The notes under the pieces are model-generated. The model made no database searches, had not been told where the DNA came from, and saw only the letters and a program-made list of their open reading frames with translations. A stretch of DNA of 64,000 bases from Ischnura elegans (taxonomy: Eukaryota; Arthropoda; Insecta; Odonata; Coenagrionidae): contig NC_060258.1 in assembly GCF_921293095.1 (NCBI RefSeq), positions 4,774,001-4,838,000 of the forward strand, written 5' to 3'. Numbering within the stretch: the first letter of the stretch is position 1; every line of letters starts with the position of its first letter. Of this stretch, positions 12,101 through 27,100 are shown in pieces. A program made the translations under genes and the position numbers.

Positions 12101-15100
12101 GACGTATAATAGAGAACTGAAGTTTTTCAAAATTATCAATATAAATTTCGGCTAGAATGGGGGACAAAGGTGACCCCATAGCTAATCTATTTTTTTGCAA
12201 GGCTTGCCCATGAAGAAAAAACTTATGATTTCTGCACCCTTTCAGGAGTTCACAAAGTACACTTATCACTGGATATAGTGTATCTGGCTAGGTGAGGGTG
12301 ATTTCCACTAAATGCGCTACTTCTTTTCTTGGGATACTCTGTAGATTCGCTACATCTAATGAAACTAATACACAACTATGTTGTAACACTTAATGTAAGA
12401 GCAGGTTTGCAAGTTAATGTGAATTTTTCACATCATATTTAGGTTTACTCCTCACCTTGATGATGTTCCTCTGTAATGAAACCATGTTTCATCACAATAA
12501 ATCACTATAAAGAAATAGCCAAGTTTTTATTTCTTCAACTCCGACAATAAAGGATTTCCACCAAGTTTCAGCGCTATTATCAATTATATTAATATTACAC
12601 TTTATTTAATTCAATTCCATTCTCAGATATCATTTATAGGTCCCACTATTTTACTTAGTAAAACATTAGCCAAATACAATGCATGTATACAACAATAAAA
12701 AGAAACTATCAACTTGTCTTGTGATAGGAACGCACCTTGAAAAACTCATTTAGACTGAAGTAACTTAAACCACATAAAGAAGTTTCATTTTATACTTGAA
12801 CTCATGTCTCGGAGGAGTATACATGAAGCTCAGGGGCAAAAGGTTCTTTACTTTTGTGGCCATATGAAAGGGTCTCTTGTGGTACACTGCTGTGTAATTA
12901 GATCACATAAGTACATCCTCACCATGTTGAGTTAGTTGCCCATGCACTTGGGCAATGGTAATGAGCTGTTACAAGAGGTATTCTTTGAGTATAGGCAGAA
13001 TAAGAAGATTTATGAAAATAGATACAAAGCATAAGAACTTCAGTAGAAGGTATGGGACAAAGTTGGCAAGTTTGAATCGATTGGGCTACTTAGAAACCTG
13101 TGTTGAAAGTATATAACAGGTTCAGTCATTTACACATGGGCTACTTAAGCCCTGTTGGCTAACTTGACCCCAAAAACTGAAAAATGATGTTTGGTTTTCT
13201 GCGAGCTCTCAACTTCAGCAAAGCGATGTAGTTCAGTGCTTTGCTGGTAGGTATAGGCAGTAGGTTGACAACAGATCAAGTCTAGGAGGTTTGGAAAGTC
13301 ACCATCGACAGAAGTTCTGGTTAATTAACTCACACATAAGTTTGATTTTTATATCACTCAGCAAACTTTAATCTGTAAAGACATTAGGAATAGCCTAAAA
13401 CTGGATATGATTGCATATATATCATACGACGTCTGTTATCGAAGGAAATGGAGGCATTTTTGTGCTCTACTAACTCATCAACTGTACAGTATGATGTTAA
13501 GTACAACTTGTACACATTATCGAAAAAGTTAGGTGACTTGAGCCCATTGGACACAGAGTAGGGATATATCTTCTCTGTGCCGTGGGCTCAAGTAATTTAC
13601 TACCTCTTTTATTATTCTTCAGAGCATGACGAGTTTGCACTTAAGTTCTCCACAGAATTTTTTTTATTTAAAATTTATAAGGACTGAGTCAAAATTACTC
13701 ACTTATAATTCATAAGCAACAAGATGGGAAAAAGGTGGTGTTTGTAGGCAATCTTACATCACACCTCATAATCAATGTAATTCAATTCTATTATGTACAC
13801 TTCGTTTTTCTTTCCCCAAATTCATCCAACCTCACTCAACCACTGGATGTGGTGTACTTTGGCACTCAATTGAAGCGGAAGGGCATTACTCATAGTTGGA
13901 GATATTTAATTCTGGTAAAATGATCGGTTCTTCCATATAATCAGTCCTCAATACTGTTACGAGCTGTTTTAGAAGGAATTGGAAACCAACCTAGAGGCAG
14001 GCTGAAATAAAGTTGGAATAGTTTTTATAGAAGACAATCAGATTACAAGCCATTTGCCAAATCAAGAAAAATCCAAAGCCAATGCAGACTTTTCTATGAT
14101 TATGAAGGCATTTCTTCAAGGACTGCAAGATAAGAAAAATATTTGTGACACAACCTACCACGTGGAAGAAATACTCATATGTCACTTAGATAGAGTATAA
14201 GGGATAAGGTTAACTGTATGGAGCCCATGATCTATGTTTGCAGGTGGACCAAAATCAATGTTATCTTGCCATACAAAGGGTCCAGCAGGTTAGGATAGTG
14301 AAAAGTGCCCCCAGATATTTTGAAAAATTGCAGGTTCAGATTCTCGCACTTTCAACAAATGTTTTTAATACTAACCAGCTCAATGATTTTCCCTTATACA
14401 TATTCGAAATGATAATATACCAATTATCACCGCTTCTGTCATATTCACGCATTACTTAGGAAATTAAAGCTTAACAGTATGGTTATTTACAATAATTAAG
14501 ATTAATCTAAACGTGATAGGCATTGTTTATGTTAATTTTTATTCTTCATAAATAATATAAGAAACTGATCAACAATAGTTGCTCTCAACAATCAAATCAA
14601 ATATCATCCTGGATTACATAGATACAAATGGTGCAAAGCAGTTAATTGTGTTTTTGACCATGTTGCACCAATTTTAATACCTAAAAAAAATTTGGAATAT
14701 ATTTTACAGTTGGGGTAACAGCCTACATTTTTTCGGCATGTCTATTGTTTCCTAAAATATTTAATTTAATTTTGAAAATATCGAACTTATACAAAAGTTT
14801 AGTTTTTAGCCAAAAACTTATGAAAAAACAGGATGGTAGAATGCAATTGTATTTACATTTTAAAATCAAGGAAATGATTTCACAAAAATTAAAACTGGAG
14901 ATATGGTTAAGAAATTAAAAATAGTGTTTTAATTATTTGGGGGTTATTATCCAAAGTAAAGGCCTGAGACCTTAGGGAAACAAATAATTTTGGATGCACT
15001 GTAAGTGTATATTTTTTTATTTTTCAAAACATCAGGGGGCACTTTTCATCATCTTAATTGGCTAGACCCTTTGAGGAAATATTAATAGAGCCCCAGAACC

Positions 15101-18100
15101 AATAAAGTGTATATTTTCTTTTGCTGGACTCTAAACATTGCCATATACAAATCTACTTTTGTTTGTACAATATCTTTACAGTGTTGCTGGAAATAATGTT
15201 TCAAGTGCTTCTTCGAAATAGAAATTTTTAAAATTACGTTTTTTATAATAATTTATGGGTGAAATTTGTTTTGAAGCCTGCAGGATGATCGGAAATTATT
15301 CACTGCAATAACTGTCGCCCTACTTGAACCCAAACTGCGCTCAAATGGTAGTTATTATGGGTAGTACAGTTTGGGGTCGAGTAATCCAATGTTAAAGTTA
15401 ACTCAAGCCCAAATAAAATAAAACTTTTAAGTATTTACTCTGCAAAAAAATTTATATGTTTAAGTATAGATTAATTTTGAACCATAATTTAAATATATAA
15501 AATTAGTATTTCAAAAACAGCAATACCGTAACACCATGAATCACATGAGGACCTGATGTGGTGGGAAGAAGGGGGAGTGGGAGGATTCCTTTGGAGGGAC
15601 GTGGTCATGGGTACCGTCGGTTGGGGTAAGGGGGAGGGGAAGAAAGGGGGGAAGGGTCAAAGCATGCGATATTTATTCACTTAATTTCTGGTGGTTATTT
15701 TTTCAAGCTCAAGCTTAATTACGTTCCCTATGCTTCATGCATTTGAATAACTTATATTCCATCTCACGCTCTCCCACGTGGTGTTTTTAATGATTATGGT
15801 TGTTTCACTGGCTGGTGTGAATTTTAGCCACCGTACATTAGCCTTCCTCAGTTATTTAGAGAACTTTTAAATGTTATCTTCGTGGGAATTCAATGCTTCA
15901 TGTTTTTCACATTAAACCGAAATAATATCAAGCCACATTGCTGTGGAGGCATGTCTCCATCAGTTTTTACTAATTGTGCTATTGTACTTAATTACTATTT
16001 TATAACCGCAGTGATTTCATAGCTTGCTTTCCAATTAATGGATGGCTTCAGATATTTAGTGAAGAATTTTTTTTAGTACAGAAAAGTGGAGGAAATATAT
16101 CACACCACCACAAATAGTTACTTATAATGATAGGGAACTTGTATTATTTCATTTCTATTACATACAGTTTTGCAGTGAATTAGTGTTTTTATGATCATGG
16201 TGAAAGTGTTAATGTGTATCCTACTCTAGTTTTAGGACTTGACAGTGAAATTATAATGGTAGCTTCTGTTATCTGGTGGGATAAGGTTTATGGCACCCTG
16301 GCGTTAGTTATGCTTGCATCCATGCTCATTTTATGCAAGAATTGACGTTGTGTAGCATACAATAATCTACGTGGACTAACGGTGATCCGCCTATGCTAAT
16401 ATCGACATTTTTACAGGGGACATGGCATTATTCCATATTCTTTTTTACTTTTGTGGATTTGCTGCCACTGCAGTTTAGGAATTGTTTTAGTTGTAACCAA
16501 AGTGTAACAACAGTAATGTGGTCAGGATACTTTTGGCTGAAAGGGGGCAGGGGTTATTACTTGCAATCAAAAAGGAAGTCATGAGAATAGAGTAAATGGT
16601 GATAATATTGAAAATTGAAAGGATGAATTGAGCTCTTGATATTTGTGATTGAAAATTTGGCCCCACCCTCTCATGATGATAATTTTCTTGCGCATGAAAG
16701 CCTCACATTTTTGGTGTGACATAACCTCATGTAAAGCCATTATTAGCAAACTGTGGGGATCTTTCATGGTAGAAGTACTGTCATTCCATATTTATAACTG
16801 ATACGACCTGGGATTGCAACTGCTTTTTTTATGTCATTTTTTAACTTTGACTAATTTTTAAAAATTTATGTTTCTAGGCGGTCATTCATCTCCAGATCCT
16901 TTGGTGGAAGTGATACTGCCACAACCATGGAAAATCCTCAACTCTTCCTGAACTTTGACATTTGTTTACATTTTTCACACTTCCAACCTATGTCCTTATC
17001 CTTTCAGGTCGTCTGTACAGTGTTAATGATAGTGCTTGTGCTTTCATGAATAATGCTTTTAAAATTTAACAACAATCACTTATATCAACTACCGTTCCTA
17101 GCCGTCGCCTTTTCCTTTACATTGGTTGCTGTTTCGGTTGATGATGTGATGTGTATTTCTGTGACTTTCTTGGGTTAAGAAATTAGCTAGTTGTTTTGTT
17201 GTTCCCAAAGTCTTAATTAGGGTCCCCTAACGTACATTATCCATTTCAGAATAACCATTAAGTTTTAATATAATCCTAATATGTGTCATTATGTGAAGCT
17301 TTCAGTAATTATTTTGGGCCAGTGTTTTTCATTGTGGATCTAGTAATTTCTGAATCGGAGATTACCGTATCCCCGTAGCTACCTGTTAAGGATTGTCTGT
17401 TTTACCTGGCCTAATGAGAGTTTAAAGGAGATTTCTGCAGCTAAAACTTATTCCCCCATTTAGAATAATTGTGCTGGAGTTTCTATAGGAGGAGGAAACA
17501 CCGACTCGATTGTCTCTATCACCAATTTTTTTGGGACCGGCACCTTGATAATAATATGTCAGGCAGTATGCGGTTTAGCCATAAATTTATGACGATCAGG
17601 ATGCAAGTCACTTCTTTTTAATGTATTAGAGCAAATAAAATACGACCACTTGCAGACGATAGCAACGCATTTTCTATTCCTTCTAATGGCAAAGTTTTGT
17701 GTACATGGGATTGCTAACTGGCTGTCAATAAAATTTGAAGGCAATAAATTCGCTTTTTAGTGCTCAATTTAGTTTACATGCCTTTTAATTCGTTGTTCCA
17801 GCGATCAAGAATTGTACTTGCTTCAATTTAATTTAACAATGCTGGACGCGCAGACCCTCACTAGCACCATCTCTCCACCTTTTCACCGCACGGAAGCTTA
17901 AGAGCCAACTTACAGCTGCGAGTTGGAGGGCACTCCCAAAATCAATCAAATTTTTCCCAAAACAAATGACATTTATAAACAAATGAAACATCAATCTTCA
18001 CTTCTACTGCATCTCTGGTGTGAATGAAAAAAAACAAATGAAATGACAACACCAAAATTAATTCTAAACACTATCCAATAATACACTCTGTCCTAAATAC

Positions 18101-21100
18101 TAAATTATAACTAAATTTAAGTGGAAAATGCAAGGGCCAAAAGAATAAAAAAAAGTAAGGGCATTGCTGGGCAACCAGACTTCTTCAAAATTAGTTCTTC
18201 TATTCTTGATTTGGGAATATACAGGAATTCTTCGTAAATCTTCATAACTTGGGGGGCGGGGGGCGTGATATGGGATAACAGTTATACTTATCGCCTCTAT
18301 CTCATGGATGGGTATGACCTTCTTGCATGGCTCCTGTCAGGGTCACTGCATCTTAATTCAGCATGGGCAGAGAGAATATTTAATTATTGGCATCGTGGGT
18401 AGACATTATTCCTCTTGGCGCCGGAAATCTACCGTTTTCTTTTCCATATTCCAAAAACTAATTGAAAACTATGGGATTTTGGAAATTATTCAACTCAGGT
18501 ACAACACAACGTAGTCGCCTATCCCACTAGTTTTCCGGCTTGCAATTGCTGGTTCATTCGTATCTGTGATCACGGAGCGCGGTTTCATGCTACGAGGCTA
18601 CAAAAACTGGAACACGGTACTCACGTGAATGCAGCCAGCTAGCCATTGCTTCAATTTCCAGGGTGTTTCGAACAGAAATAATAAGCTTGGTGTATTCCAT
18701 CATTAATGAAGTTATTGTGATGATTTTGCACTCAATTTTTTTTAAAGGTTGCCGAAAATATTAAGGGAGAGTGAAAATCACGCATGGATAATGCACAACA
18801 TGGATTAACCGCAGCCGGATAATCGGGAGTCTGCTGTATTTACAACCTCCTTTTATGCATTCCTTTTTCTGTCACTCGGCTTTTCAGTTGCTGTAATCAT
18901 CTACGGTATTGTCTCTCTGCCAAAAAAAGTATGGACGCTAATAGCAATTGTAGCGCCATGCTTTTAATTAGCAGGGTTCCCACTTTAACTAAATATTAAA
19001 ATTCACTGTTTTTTCCAGTTTTCATGGTCTGAATTTCGTCAAATTCACGGCCTATTGATACACCATTCTGGGTGTAAATATTGCTCACGTAACAATCATC
19101 GGCCGCACATTGACTACAAATTTAATAAACGCAACAGACGCCATAAGTTCTAACGCAGCAATAAATATGCTATCTCTCCTTATGTAACCTATCATTAGTA
19201 AAGTGCATGGCCTGGTTGTGAGCGGAAAAATGGAAGTAGTAGGGTGGCGGGAAGTAAAGATGTGTCTGATTTTTCGCCAGGGTTAATGATCACTTTACCA
19301 GTTCTTCCAATCACAGGTTAATGTGTAGTCATGGCACACGGACCAATAACTGCCCTGCAAATACACCTGTGTAGATGAATGGATGGACAGTGTCTGCACA
19401 TGACTCGCCCTTGAAACATGATCGAAATATCGATTTTTCTTTTCACCTGTCAATCGTAGTTATACCACAAATTTGGAGATTTTTTTAACGTTTTATGATG
19501 ATCTTCAAGGCTACTTCCAGTTTTTTTCATGGTAGACTAAATTCACAGCTTACTCACAGTTTTAAGGTTTTCACAGTTGAGTGGGAACCCTGATTAGGGA
19601 TGCTTTTCATTAGGGTTGGACGGATCCAGCATTTTTTTGGACCCGAATTCGGATCGGATCCTTGATTTTCGGAGATGGATCTTTTGGACCGGATATTTTT
19701 GGATCCAAATGCATTTTATTTCATTAAATATTGAGCGAGAGTGAAAATCATGCACGGATAATCCACAACCGGATAATAGTGAGACTGCTGTACTTGGTCT
19801 GCTATAAAAATGTGTCGATCAGCGAGTATCCCAAACTCACCACCTTGGTTCCGGCATCACTGTTTCTGCAATCATCCCCTTCATCCGAATCGCTCTCCAG
19901 CCTCAGACAGAAGCTTTCCTCCTCATCGTATTCCTCAGACTGCTGATCCTCGGGAAGATCGCCTTCGGATACATCCGCCTCCGCACCACCTTCGGGGGCC
20001 TGTCAATGCACAAGGTATTCAGTATTTATTTAAGTTCAACGAGTTCAAAAACCACACCAAATGTTTTTGGGATCGCCTCACGGGTGAACCAGAGTTGGAA
20101 CCCTTTATTCGCCCATTGGCGGATTGGCGGCGGTTTCAAGAACCATTTTCTGGATATGATACTTCTCTGTGATTGGCTAATTATAAGCTTCATATCCTGC
20201 GTGTTATGATTACCACTTTTTTTAAATAAATCCCGGAGTCATTATCGAAGTTACCCATTTATAAAACGTTTGAGCATGATTTCGAAAGAATCTGTGGATT
20301 ATAAGTAGAATTTGGATGAATGTTTTTTGAGAGAGGTGAAGTTTTCTAGCGGATATTTTGCTTCGTTGCCTGTATACGGTCAAAAGTATGTGTTAGATTA
20401 ATGTAAGAAAGAGGGAAAGAAGATTACATCGTCCTATATTGAAGTCAAAATTTCTGTTTTTTTTTTCTCTAAAATCGCGAATTTCTTATTAATTACTTCT
20501 TTTTGGTGGAAGTACAAAAAAATTATGTATCTAATTTTTTTTTGCAGTAATTTTACATATTTTTCAAAAAGTTTATAGTGCACCGACCTTGAGGTCCAAC
20601 TTAAGTTATGCACGCCTCACAGAAGAAGCTATAGAAATAAAGCTGGAGGGAAATAATTTCAATCTCAAATCCATCTGCAACATTTCAAATTATCATCTCA
20701 CCTGCCTCACATTAAAAATACACTCTTCTGCTAACCTGCCATATCAGTACAAAAGATTTATTTGGAAAATAAATATACATTCAACCTTCAACTCTTTCCA
20801 GATGGTGGAGTTAGTATTAGTATTACAGCTACACTGAGCCCAAAGAGGCTCTTCAGTCTCCCTCGTACAGAGCTTTTTTGCAGAACATTCGCTAAGATGG
20901 GTCATTTGAGTGGAGTCACGGAGCAGTGAAACTGGATTAGTGGAACTTAAATCATTATTGGGTCATTCCATGTCAGTTCATCGAGGCATGACAGCCACGA
21001 ACTCTGATTTTGATGAAACTTGGCAATTTTCATCCTTCCATGTAGGAATAAAACTGTAAAATATCTCTTGGCTATCTGTTATAATTTTTTTGCAACTATT

Positions 21101-24100
21101 TGAAGTTTGGGTGAATGAAGAATGAAGATACCTACATGTAAAGTGAGATTCTGCATGGAATAGGATAAGAACTGCATACTGTGAGTGACAAAGTATACTC
21201 TAGAGCCAATGAATCAACCACGCAGTCATAACAAAGGCACAAGAGAACTTGGTTGAAGAAAAAGTCAACACAATGATGTCTGGATGATTAAGTAGAAGAT
21301 ATAGACAATGATGACCTCAAAGCATATGCCCTAACAACTGTAGACTAATAGTACCATTGTTAAGTATTGAAAAGCAAATTAACTACATTCGATAGTCTGC
21401 TTAGACACTATCGATATATCGATGGTTGGTTGTAGCATGCTGTGCGATTCACACCATGTGCTCAGTTGAAGTCAATTCTGTTTCGTGTGAAGAAGAAGTT
21501 CTCATTGTATTTGTGTTTGATATTAAAATAACGTTACCACTATCTAGACGTCAATAATTTCAACAGGTTATGGACCCAGACTGCTTAATCACCGGAAATG
21601 TGCGGTCAGTTTTAGTGAGAACGTTATTTTTTGTGAACTCCAATCGCAACTTTGTTCTTCGGTTCTATGTTCCAAACGGACTATAAAATGGATTTCCGAG
21701 CCAATATTGAAAAACTGAAGGGTGCGGAAAGTTGGAGTAGATGGAAACGGCAAATAGAATTATTCTTGAAGCATCACGAAGTGGCCGATGTAGTTCACGG
21801 AGGAAGACATCCCGGTATGCTTGCCACGGCTGCTTCTGAAGGTGAAATTACTGCGCATAGACTTGCTGTGCGAGAGTATGAAAAAGCCGACTCTCTGGCA
21901 CAAATTATACTCGTGAGTAGCATGGGTGATGCTGATGTTGAATTGACTGCGACATGTGCCACTGCTGAAGAAATTTGGAAGAAGCTGCTGTCAGTATATG
22001 AGCAAAGTTCGGGCCAAAGAGTGGATCGGTTGATAGAGAAATTTTTCTCGTCGGAGAAAAAGGAATCCGAAGACATCGCAGCGTACGTTGCTCGTCTCCA
22101 GAAGGACTTCACGGACCTAAATGACGAGCTGAAGCGATTGACCGATGCTGTGCTCCCTGAATTGCTCTTGATGAGCAGAATTATGTCGACTTTACCCAGG
22201 GAATACTTTGAATTCAAAAGTGTGTGGGAGAGTATACCCATTCCTGATCGTTCTATCAATCTTCTGATTGAGAGACTTCGATTAATTGAGATGAGGCTTC
22301 CGGAAAAGGAAATAGACTCATCTGCTTTTGCTGTGAAAGCCGAATCGAAGAAAGGTAAAGAAGAGACTAGAAAATGTTTTAAATGCCATCAGCGTGGTCA
22401 TCTAGCGAACAAGTGCCCTGAACAAGGTAAAAAGAGGAACAAACATTTTTCAGGCAAGGGTGCAAGTTTTTTATCTTTCTTAGTTGAGGGTAATAATGTG
22501 CCTAGAGAAGCATGGCTTGCAGACACTGGTGCCTCTCAGCATATGTCTAATAATAAGAGTTACTTCATGGACTACACTCCTTTTACTAAGCCTGTGAATA
22601 TCACTGTAGGAAATGGTGAAGTAATTAAGGCGCATGGCTGTGGGACTGTGAGTGTGAAGGCGTCAATAGACAAAAACCTTGTTTCATGTGATATTAGAGA
22701 TGTTTGGTATGTTCCAGAATTGGGAAGGAATTTACTCTCTGTAGGAAGGACTGTAGAAAAGGGATTTAAATTTAGTGCGGATGCGAGAAAGTGCATCTTC
22801 AAAAGAAATGGGCTAGTGAAACTTGTGGGAGTGAAGACGGAGACTGGGTTGTACGAATTAAAAATGACTGTCCAACGTCCAAAGGACTCTAATGAAGTCA
22901 ACGTTACAGCAGTCGATGCTAGTCTTCAATTATGGCATGAAAGGCTCTGTCATCAAAGTAAACAGCACGTGAAGAAGGTACTGAAAAAAAGGGGTATTGA
23001 AGTTCAAGCAAAAGAAGAATTCTGCGTTGGATGTGTGATGGGAAAGCAGCACCGTGATAGTTACAAAACTCGAGACTGCAGACCTGATACCGTTGGTGAG
23101 ATCATCCACGCTGATCTCTGTGGGCCGATGGAGACCTCATCGTTTGGAGGAAGTAGGTACTTCTTACTGCTAAAGGATGATTTTTCCAGTTACCGCCGAG
23201 TATTCTTTTTGAAGACAAAAGATATGGTTCCTCATTACCTTGAAATATTTTTGAATGAGGCAGACAATGAAGGTAACAAGATAAAAACTTTTATGAGTGA
23301 TGGTGGACTTGAATTTAACAATGCACGTGTTAGAAGAATCCTTCAAAAGAAAGGTATTAAGATACGGATGTCCATGCCCTACACTCCAGAACAGAATGGA
23401 GTGGCAGAACGTGAAAATAGAACTTTAGTGGAGAGTGCAAGATCTATGTTGCATGCACAAAATCTTCCTAAAGGACTATGGGCGGAAGCTGTGAATACAG
23501 CATGCTTTGTCTTGAATCGTACAGGTCCGTCAAAGGTATATGGAAAATCCCCTCTGGAAGTATGGCTGAAAAAAGGTCCTGTTAATGTAGAGCACTTGAA
23601 AGTGTTTGGTGCAGAATGCTATGTACATGTTCCTAAGCAACGCCGGAGGAAGTGGGACAAGAAATCAACATATGCCAGATTTGTAGGATACTGCGATGAA
23701 AGGGATGGATATAGGTGCTGGCTGCCAAACTCAAAAAGAGTAATAATGAGCCGAGATGTTTTGTTTAAACCAATAGAAGTTTTGCCCAATAAGTCAGAGT
23801 TTAGAATCAGTAATCATCCTGAGAAGAGAAATGTGGATGAGAATAATACTGAACCACACAATAATCAGGAGGTAGGAGATCTTGAATCCGTGGACGACTC
23901 AGAAGTAGAGGAAGAACCATCTGAAGATGAAGAGATGCCCCAGCTGCGTCCCAAAAGGCAAGTAAAGCAGCCTGCATATCTGAAGGACTATGTCATGGCA
24001 GCAGAGTCAACATCTCCATCATCTTTTAGTGAAGCGATAAATTCAGAAGATGGAGACTTGTGGAAGAGTGCCATGGAAGATGAGATGAACTCCTTGAAAG

Positions 24101-27100
24101 AGAATGAAGTGTGGACTCTAGTTGATTTACCAAATGGAAAAAAGGTCATAAATAATCGGTGGGTTTTTCGTGTGAAAACACATTCAGCCAATGGGGCAGT
24201 CCAGTGCTACAAAGCACGTTTGGTAGCGAAAGGTTGTACTCAACGCCTAGGTATTGACTACGAAGAAACTTTTAGTCCAGTGGCAAGATTCGAGACTGTA
24301 CGATCGGTTCTTAGTGTGGCTGCTGAGGAAAGATTGAAGCTTCAACAATTTGATGTGAAAACAGCTTTTCTTTATGGAAAACTTAAAGAAGAAGTGTACA
24401 TGCAGCAACCTCAGGGGTATGAGGATGGTACAAACCGAGTTTGTCGCTTAAATCGAAGCATATATGGACTGAAACAGGCGCCTCGCTGCTGGAATAACAG
24501 ACTGGTTGCATTTTTAGCAAAACAGGGGATGAAGAGGAGCTCTGCTGACCATTGCCTATTTGTGAGGAATAGGATGGACAAAAAACTGTTAATTGTAATC
24601 TATGTGGATGATGGGCTGATTGCTGGAACAGATGAAGGGGAAATGAGTGAGTTTTTAGAGCATCTAAAGATGGAGTTTAAAATCACTATGGGCCCTCTTA
24701 GTTCTTTCCTTGGGATGGGAATTCAGCAGCTAAGCAATGGTTCAATTTTTGTGAGCCAAGGTTCATACACGAAGAAGGTTCTGGAGCGGTTCCAGTTTGC
24801 TGATGCAAATGCTGTCTCGACACCCGCCGAACCTGGTGCCTCTGGTGGTGACGATGGCACTGAGGATCAACCCTTGGATGCCAGTATACCGTATCGTGAG
24901 GCTGTAGGGAGCCTTATGTTCCTAATGGTGGCTACACGCCCTGATATAGCCTATGCCGTGAGTATTGTCTCCCAATCCCTTGAGAGCCCCTCAAACAAAG
25001 ACTGGAAAAATGTGAAAAGATTATTCAGGTATTTACGTGGCACAGCTGACTATGGATTGTTGTATAAAGTTGATTCCCCAGAGCAAGTGTTGCATGGATT
25101 CAGTGATGCAGACTATGCTGGTGATATAAAAACTAGACATTCACGGACTGGGGTGGTTTGTATGTACTCAGGGGGTGCCATTTCTTGGTTTAGTCAAAAG
25201 CAAAGAAGTGTTGTATTATCCACCACTGAGGCTGAGTATGTGGCAGCAAGTGAAGCAGCTAAAGAACTGGTATGGTTGAAAAGATTATTTTCTGAAGTGA
25301 CATGTTTAAAAGACTCACCAAAGTTACTAGTTGATAATATGAGCGCTGTAAAACTTGCAAATAACCCAGAGTTTCATAAGAGATCGAAACATATAGATGT
25401 TAAATACCATTTTGTACGGGAAAAGTGCAGTGATGGAACATTGAACATTGGACATGTCGAGGGTTTGAAACAAGTGGCTGACATTCTCACTAAGCCATTG
25501 GCAGGGCCACGATTTAAGACTTTGTGTGAAATGCTGGGTCTAGTTGATGCAATAAATTTAACTTGTGTGTAGTTAGTTTGAGAGGAAGTATTGAAAAGCA
25601 AATTAACTACATTCGATAGTCTGCTTAGACACTATCGATATATCGATGGTTGGTTGTAGCATGCTGTGCGATTCACACCATGTGCTCAGTTGAAGTCAAT
25701 TCTGTTTCGTGTGAAGAAGAAGTTCTCATTGTATTTGTGTTTGATATTAAAATAACGTTACCACTATCTAGACGTCAATAATTTCAACATTAAGGAAGTC
25801 CAAAGCCATAGTTTTGTTCTGCCAAAGTGTGAAAATGTTTGCTTGTCTACACTAAGGAAGCTAATGTGAATAAAATTCTACTTTTTAATAAGCTCCATTT
25901 GTTACATGACTTTTGCAAATGATAGTACCCCCAGAGGGAAATAATATGTCTCGGCTATATTTTTCATCTGATGCACTGTGAAAATTTACAGGTTTACAAC
26001 AGAAGTCATGAGGATTCCAAAAAGTAATTGAAAATATACCAAGGGATAAAGGAAATCTCTAAACTCATGTTTCATAAGATTTTAGAAAATTTTGTCTCAA
26101 AAGTATGGTTCTATAATACATCAAATTTTGACCTGAGAGAATAATCGAATAAAGCTATACTATTTTTTCTAATATTTCTTAAGGTATGAGCACCACCTAT
26201 AAAAATAAAATTCATGGCTATTTCTTTGCTTTGTTGTTAAAAAAAATTTTTTTTAGTACATCCATTTTCACAACTCTGGCGGTCACTGTTGGTCCTCCTT
26301 CAAGTGTGATGAAATGCTTGTGTTAACTGTTTTCTTTATCTCAGTATATATTTATGACATGAAACTCGTACATAATAAGTCCCAAAATTAAAAAAAAATT
26401 TATGTGCAGGTTGTCTTTTTCCCAATAAGAAAAATGTACTTTTGAAATAGAATATTTTAAGGAATTCACAGAACTTACCCATCCTTGCTGGGGATAACTT
26501 GATCATTGCTTTATAGAACACATAAAAGTACTGGATACATGTCGATACAACTTAACTTTCTCGATTTTTTGTTGAAAAAAATTTCATGAATGCATTTTAC
26601 TTAATTAATGTTGTGCAACTTATAAAAATAATGTGAGAAGGTACATTGTCTAACCTTGACAAGCCTTTACTCTAATGAGGATTAGACATTCATTTGTTGC
26701 TGTATCTTCTTTGAAGAAATGATACTCTTAAACTTCATAGTGGAGCGGAGAAAAAGATCAGATTACATTGGAATATGGCAACAATGTAAGCATATATTTT
26801 AGACCTGAACAGGGGTCATTGAACAGAAAGTGAAAATGAGCTGAGTAAGCCCTGCCACTTTCACAACAACTTGTACTATCATTTGCAAAAGTTGCTCCAC
26901 AAAGATTTTTCTCGGAAACTGCACGGTTTTCGGGTATTTTCAGCAAACCAACACTAGTCTTCATGGTTCAATGTATGGAAAACGGGTCATTAGGTGGGTG
27001 AGATATATTTTCATCCTTTTAATTTTCGGGATTTGATCGTTTCCATTTAAGTGAAATTAATGTTCATTATGTTCCCCCAAACACATTGTAGCACTTAAAG

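Larger units (their letters stand above)
21365..25789 (+). mobile_element. Intact Ty1/copia LTR retrotransposon
   Basis: A complete 4425-bp element with two 201-bp LTRs that appear identical by eye, a 5-bp target duplication TTAAG on both sides, a primer binding site directly after the left LTR, one uninterrupted polyprotein frame, and a purine tract (AGAGGAAG) directly before the right LTR. Identical LTRs and an open frame indicate a very recent, possibly active insertion. It lies in the intron between exons 7 and 8 of the zinc-finger gene, in the opposite orientation. Confidence 0.95.

Noticed and set aside
19731-20172. Proline-rich plus-strand frame
   Set aside because: It is the antisense of acidic exon 8, which has proper splice sites on the minus strand.
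26458-26545. Possible minus-strand exon with a GTAAGT donor
   Set aside because: Splice-like borders exist, but the length is not a multiple of three and does not fit the phase-0 pattern of neighbouring exons.
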